DNA of 64,000 bases from positions 806,001-870,000 of the forward strand of contig NZ_JBIPKE010000020.1 of the NCBI RefSeq assembly GCF_044005705.1. Direction: 5' to 3'. The stretch is from Marinoscillum luteum (GTDB lineage Bacteria > Bacteroidota > Bacteroidia > Cytophagales > Cyclobacteriaceae). Positions 61,563 through 64,000 of this stretch are shown piece after piece. Below the pieces are notes generated by a model. That model ran no database searches, was not told the origin of the DNA, and worked only from the letters and a program-made list of their open reading frames with translations. Both the position numbers and the translations under genes were made by a program. Position 1 is the stretch's first letter. Each line of letters begins with the position of its first letter.

Positions 61563-61600
61563 TATAAAAAAAGCCCCTGAATGAAGTCTCCCGGGGCTTT
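61563..61600 (-). terminator. Leader (attenuator) terminator before the sulfite reductase gene
   Basis: Transcribed leftward, arms AAAGCCCC (61600 to 61593) and GGGGCTTT (61577 to 61570) with a 15-base loop, followed by a U-run. It sits between the second Cys-rich frame and the sulfite reductase start, so it can stop the operon before any structural gene. Confidence 0.9.
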
Positions 61601-61639
61601 AGTTACACAATGAAAATATTTTATTTATTTCTGGTGCTT

Positions 61640-61702
61640 CCCGGGATGTCATGTACAAATGCAGCATATGCAACACACGCATGCGCAGCAACAACATGAC
61701 AT
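61640..61702 (-). promoter_or_regulatory. Hairpin enclosing the second Cys-rich frame, plus CCCGGG antiterminator candidate
   Basis: ATGTCATGT and ACATGACAT (61694-61702 and 61646-61654) are perfectly complementary and include the inner start and the stop region of the second frame; the Cys codons lie in the loop. CCCGGG at 61640-61645 follows and is repeated in the terminator arm at 61590-61595, so the two copies can pair with each other. Confidence 0.55.
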
Positions 61703-61741
61703 TAGAAAGAATAAAGGGTTACAATTGAACTTAAAAGGCAT
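61649..61741 (-). CDS. Second cysteine-rich leader peptide
   Basis: A 30-codon frame, ATG at 61739-61741, TGA at 61649-61651. The N-terminal part is hydrophobic (FKFNCNPLFFL) and is followed by MSCCCCACVCCICCICT: ten Cys among the last 17 residues. The inner ATG at 61700-61702 would give just these 17. Such a Cys density cannot serve a normal protein; it fits a sensor of Cys-tRNA supply. The terminator lies downstream, so ribosome position here can decide whether the operon is read. Confidence 0.75.
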   Translation of the reverse strand: MPFKFNCNPLFFLMSCCCCACVCCICCICT

Positions 61742-61750
61742 TACGATAAA

Positions 61751-61758
61751 AGTTGTTG
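61751..61758 (-). promoter_or_regulatory. Anti-Cys pairing element between the two leader frames
   Basis: Read on the minus strand, CAACAACU is complementary to AGUUGUUG inside the first Cys run (61814-61821) and, over seven bases, to GUUGUUG in the second run, so it can pair with either. It lies in untranslated sequence between the two frames. Confidence 0.5.
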
Positions 61759-61794
61759 GATAAAAAGGTGCTGTATTTCAGTAAGGGATAGGGA

Positions 61795-61878
61795 TCACTT
61801 ACAACAACAGCAACAACAACTCATCGAATGTCTCGAGAGGTCAATTGACTTAAAAAAGAAGGTTGTTTGTAAATTCAT
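61795..61878 (-). CDS. First cysteine-rich leader peptide
   Basis: A 27-codon frame, ATG at 61876-61878, TGA at 61795-61797, 15 bases after the riboswitch P1 stem. It starts MNLQTTFFFKSIDLSRHS and ends MSCCCCCCK with six consecutive Cys codons (TGT, TGT, TGC, TGT, TGT, TGT). The inner ATG at 61822-61824 would give the last nine residues alone. Like the second frame it has an aromatic stretch before the Met-Ser-Cys block, suggesting the two arose by duplication. It probably stalls ribosomes when charged Cys-tRNA is short. Confidence 0.75.
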   Translation of the reverse strand: MNLQTTFFFKSIDLSRHSMSCCCCCCK

Positions 61879-61893
61879 GGTCAATTAATTCAT

Positions 61894-61995
61894 ATTTATT
61901 CCGGCAACCGCCAGAAACAGGAATTAGCACCTTAAACATTGCTTTCAGGTTGCTAGCGCTTCACAGAGCCCGTCTCTCCACGCTTCTTTATAAAT
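61894..61995 (-). ncRNA. SAM-I (S-box) riboswitch aptamer
   Basis: Transcribed leftward, the sequence reads GUGGAGAGACGGGCUCUGUG, AAGCGCUAGCAACCU and AAGGUGCUAAUUCC, matching the SAM-I consensus blocks (GxGGAGGGA, UGAAxCCxxGGCAACC, GGUGCxAAUUCC). P1 closes by AUUUAU (61995 to 61990) and AUAAAU (61899 to 61894); a 3' stem GGC-GGUU-GCC makes P4. It senses S-adenosylmethionine. It lies upstream of the two Cys-rich frames, in front of the sulfate-assimilation operon. Confidence 0.88.
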
Positions 61996-62080
61996 CAATT
62001 ATACGCTAATTGATGTGGCAAAGGTGAGTCACAAAACTGAGACTTCAAAACTTCCGAATCAAAATAACGATAACTTGTAT

Positions 62081-62099
62081 TGAAAAATTCAATTTTTCA
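62081..62099. repeat. AT-rich perfect palindrome
   Basis: TGAAAAATT-C-AATTTTTCA, between purF and the riboswitch. Lacking G/C pairs it is a weak terminator at best; it may be an operator or an AT-rich end of the purF transcript. Confidence 0.45.
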
Positions 62100-62168
62100 A
62101 AATTTTACGCTCTTATTTCCAATTTTCGCAAATGAACCACTGGCATTTCCAGCATTTCACTTCCTACG

Positions 62169-64000
62169 TTAATAAGCGCGCACCTCGGAGCCTTTCATAA
62201 AATTCATAAAGGCCTTATTCACCACCCGATTTCCCCCAGGCGTAGGATAATCACCCGTAAAGTACCAATCGCCAATATGGTTAGGGCATGCCTTGTGTAG
62301 GTTTTCTACCGTTTGATAGACCACTTCCAGTTCAGCTTTCATGCCTTTAGGTCGGACAATATTCGTAATCATGGCTGAAACTTCATCGTAAGTGAAAGGA
62401 GCATACAGTTCCTTCACAAAGTTGGGCTGATTTTTATCTCCCGTGCTGGCCAGACATTTTTCATATACCTCGTCCAACAGATACTCCTTATCATGCTTCT
62501 GAAGCAAGGCAAGCACCGCCCTGAAGGCCACAAAATCCTTCATCTTACTCATATCTATCCCATAGCAGTCCGGGAATCGTATCTGAGGAGCAGATGATAC
62601 AATCACCACTTTTTTAGGCTCCAGCCTATCCAGCAGTGTCAGAATACTTTTCTCCAAAGTGGTACCCCTCACGATAGAATCATCGATTACCACGAGTGTA
62701 TCTTTTCGCTTGTTGATCACCTCATAAGTGGTGTCATATACGTGCGCCACCAGATCGTCTCTGTGCGCATCATCGGTAATGAAAGTTCGAAGTTTGGCAT
62801 CCTTCAACACTAACTTCTCCACCCTTGGGCGAAAAGAAAGTAACTCTTCCAGTGAATCCGCACTGGGCTTCTGATCGAGTATAATATCCTTTCTCTGGGC
62901 AATGAGGTAATTATCAATACCTCTGAGGAGGCCCAAAAAGGAGGTTTCCGCTGTATTGGGGATGTACGAGAAAACCGCATTTTTCAGGTCAAAATTGACC
63001 GATTTGAGGACGCTCGGGATAAGTAGTTCTCCCAATTTCCGGCGCTCATTGTAGATATCAGGATCGGTACCTCTGGAAAAATAAATCCGCTCAAAAGAAC
63101 AGGACTTTTTCACCCTTGGCTCAATAAACTTCACCTCCCTGTAGCTACCATCTTTCTCAATGATCAGTGCATGACCCGGTGGTATTTCACGGATCTCATT
63201 GTAATTACATTCGAAGGTGGTTTTGATGGCTGGCTTCTCTGAAGCCACTACCACCACATCATCATCGGCATAGTAGTAGGCTGGTCGTATGCCATTGGGA
63301 TCGCGCGCTACGAATGCTGCGCCATACCCCAGCATCCCCGTCATGGTGTATCCACCATCAAAGTCGCGGCAGGACTTTTCAAGAATACGCTGCAGATCGA
63401 GTTCCTGCTCTATGATGTCCGTGATTTCAATATTGGTTTTAGTCCCCCTGTATTTATTGAAAACTGCCTGATTGGCTTCATCCAAAAAGTGGCCAATTTT
63501 CTCCATCACGGTAACGGTATCCACCATTTCCTTAGGGTGCTGCCCCAAAGAGACCAGCTTGTCAAAAAGCTCGTCCACGTTAGTCATGTTGAAGTTGCCG
63601 GCCATCACCAGGTTTCGACTTCTCCAGTTATTTTGTCTTAAAAAAGGATGGCAGCTTTCGATCCCGTTCTTTCCATGTGTACCATACCTCAGGTGACCCA
63701 GCCATACTTCACCGGTGAAAGCATAATTATCTTTCATCCATTGAGCATCGTAGAAGCTGTCGCCTCCTTCCTTCTTTGCTTTATTATATTTTCTGCTGAT
63801 TTTGCCGAATATGTCCTCGATCGGCTGCTGATTGGTGGTGCGGTATCTGCTGATGTATCTGGTGCCGGGCGGCATATCCAGTTTGATGTTGGCTACTCCT
63901 ACGCCATCCTGCCCCCTATTGTGCTGCTTTTGCATGAGCAGGTACATCTTTTTTGCTGCAAACGCCGGAGATCCGTATTTATCAATGTAATACTGGAGGG
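62169..64000 (-). CDS. purF: Amidophosphoribosyltransferase, C-terminal part (runs off window)
   Basis: The frame is open to the right edge; the residues before MYLLMQKQHNRGQDGVGV continue in frame (YYIDKYGSPAFAAKKM), so the gene starts beyond the window, and the ATG at 63945-63947 is not the start. Visible are the glutaminase part (GHLRYGTHGKNG, DEANQAVFNKYRG) and the PRPP-binding part with LVVIDDSIVRGTTLEKS. PurF transfers the amide of glutamine to PRPP, giving phosphoribosylamine, the first step of purine synthesis. The catalytic N-terminal Cys lies outside. The C-terminal 40 residues are longer than in the enteric enzyme, as in Bacteroidota. Confidence 0.93.
   Translation of the reverse strand, partial: LQYYIDKYGSPAFAAKKMYLLMQKQHNRGQDGVGVANIKLDMPPGTRYISRYRTTNQQPIEDIFGKISRKYNKAKKEGGDSFYDAQWMKDNYAFTGEVWLGHLRYGTHGKNGIESCHPFLRQNNWRSRNLVMAGNFNMTNVDELFDKLVSLGQHPKEMVDTVTVMEKIGHFLDEANQAVFNKYRGTKTNIEITDIIEQELDLQRILEKSCRDFDGGYTMTGMLGYGAAFVARDPNGIRPAYYYADDDVVVVASEKPAIKTTFECNYNEIREIPPGHALIIEKDGSYREVKFIEPRVKKSCSFERIYFSRGTDPDIYNERRKLGELLIPSVLKSVNFDLKNAVFSYIPNTAETSFLGLLRGIDNYLIAQRKDIILDQKPSADSLEELLSFRPRVEKLVLKDAKLRTFITDDAHRDDLVAHVYDTTYEVINKRKDTLVVIDDSIVRGTTLEKSILTLLDRLEPKKVVIVSSAPQIRFPDCYGIDMSKMKDFVAFRAVLALLQKHDKEYLLDEVYEKCLASTGDKNQPNFVKELYAPFTYDEVSAMITNIVRPKGMKAELEVVYQTVENLHKACPNHIGDWYFTGDYPTPGGNRVVNKAFMNFMKGSEVRAY

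Noticed and set aside
61894..61995. Cobalamin riboswitch because of CobA in the operon
   Set aside because: The conserved blocks match SAM-I and not the B12-box; CobA here makes siroheme.
62081..62099. Terminator for purF
   Set aside because: The palindrome contains almost only A/T pairs and no G/C clamp, so an intrinsic terminator cannot be claimed.

Overview
The window is a chromosomal stretch of a Bacteroidota bacterium, most likely a free-living member of the order Cytophagales. The supporting signs are a PorP/SprF protein beside a very large secreted protein with a gliding-motility-type C-terminal domain, a second secreted protein with a type A type IX secretion (T9SS) sorting tail, a SusC-like TonB-dependent receptor paired with a DUF4249 lipoprotein, DUF4199 and YwbE proteins, A-rich leaders instead of strong Shine-Dalgarno sites, and a sulfite reductase with a C-terminal HEPN domain. 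The genus cannot be fixed from sequence alone. No rRNA, tRNA, CRISPR array, prophage or intact insertion sequence was seen.

Layout. Bases 1-5050 look more AT-rich than the rest and hold a small oxidoreductase cluster (SDR, a nitroreductase remnant, an AhpD-like protein, an MRJP-SnoaL fusion, an MDR reductase) read leftward from an AraC regulator. Bases 5250-13800 carry mixed membrane and regulatory genes: a LuxR regulator, a TauE/SafE exporter, an ATP-cone/PD-(D/E)xK nuclease, a TonB-C protein, a K+ channel, DUF4199, and a membrane-anchored LuxR protein next to an M48 protease. Bases 14000-27900 are an envelope/secretion block: an acidic lipoprotein, the TonB receptor with DUF4249, PorP/SprF, and a four-gene rightward operon with two T9SS cargo proteins. 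Bases 28000-37700 are housekeeping: threonylcarbamoyl-AMP synthase, phosphoglycerate kinase, a degenerate HNH/HTH protein, RecQ-ComEC, GNAT-PhoH and a SAM hydrolase. Bases 38461-43226 hold a tight operon of a 977-residue protein with a degenerate AAA/STAND-type nucleotide-binding module and two MscS channels, the second broken by a TGA. Next come an M3 peptidase, CorA and a Ca/Na antiporter. Bases 48700-53540 encode 2-keto-3-deoxygluconate catabolism (KDG kinase, a PFK with pyrophosphate-type residues, KDPG aldolase, gluconokinase) with a divergent LacI regulator. Bases 53768-57295 hold ThiL, methylmalonyl-CoA epimerase, an IscA protein and small lipoproteins.

The most striking region is 57388-61995 on the minus strand. 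A sulfate-assimilation operon (sulfite reductase, CobA, SirC, APS/PAPS reductase) is preceded by a leader of about 450 nt. It contains, in order of transcription, a SAM-I (S-box) riboswitch, two tandem short reading frames very rich in cysteine codons, and an intrinsic terminator just before the first structural gene. The leader has competing pairings that link the cysteine codons with the terminator. This looks like double control by SAM and by cysteinyl-tRNA supply. The window ends inside purF.
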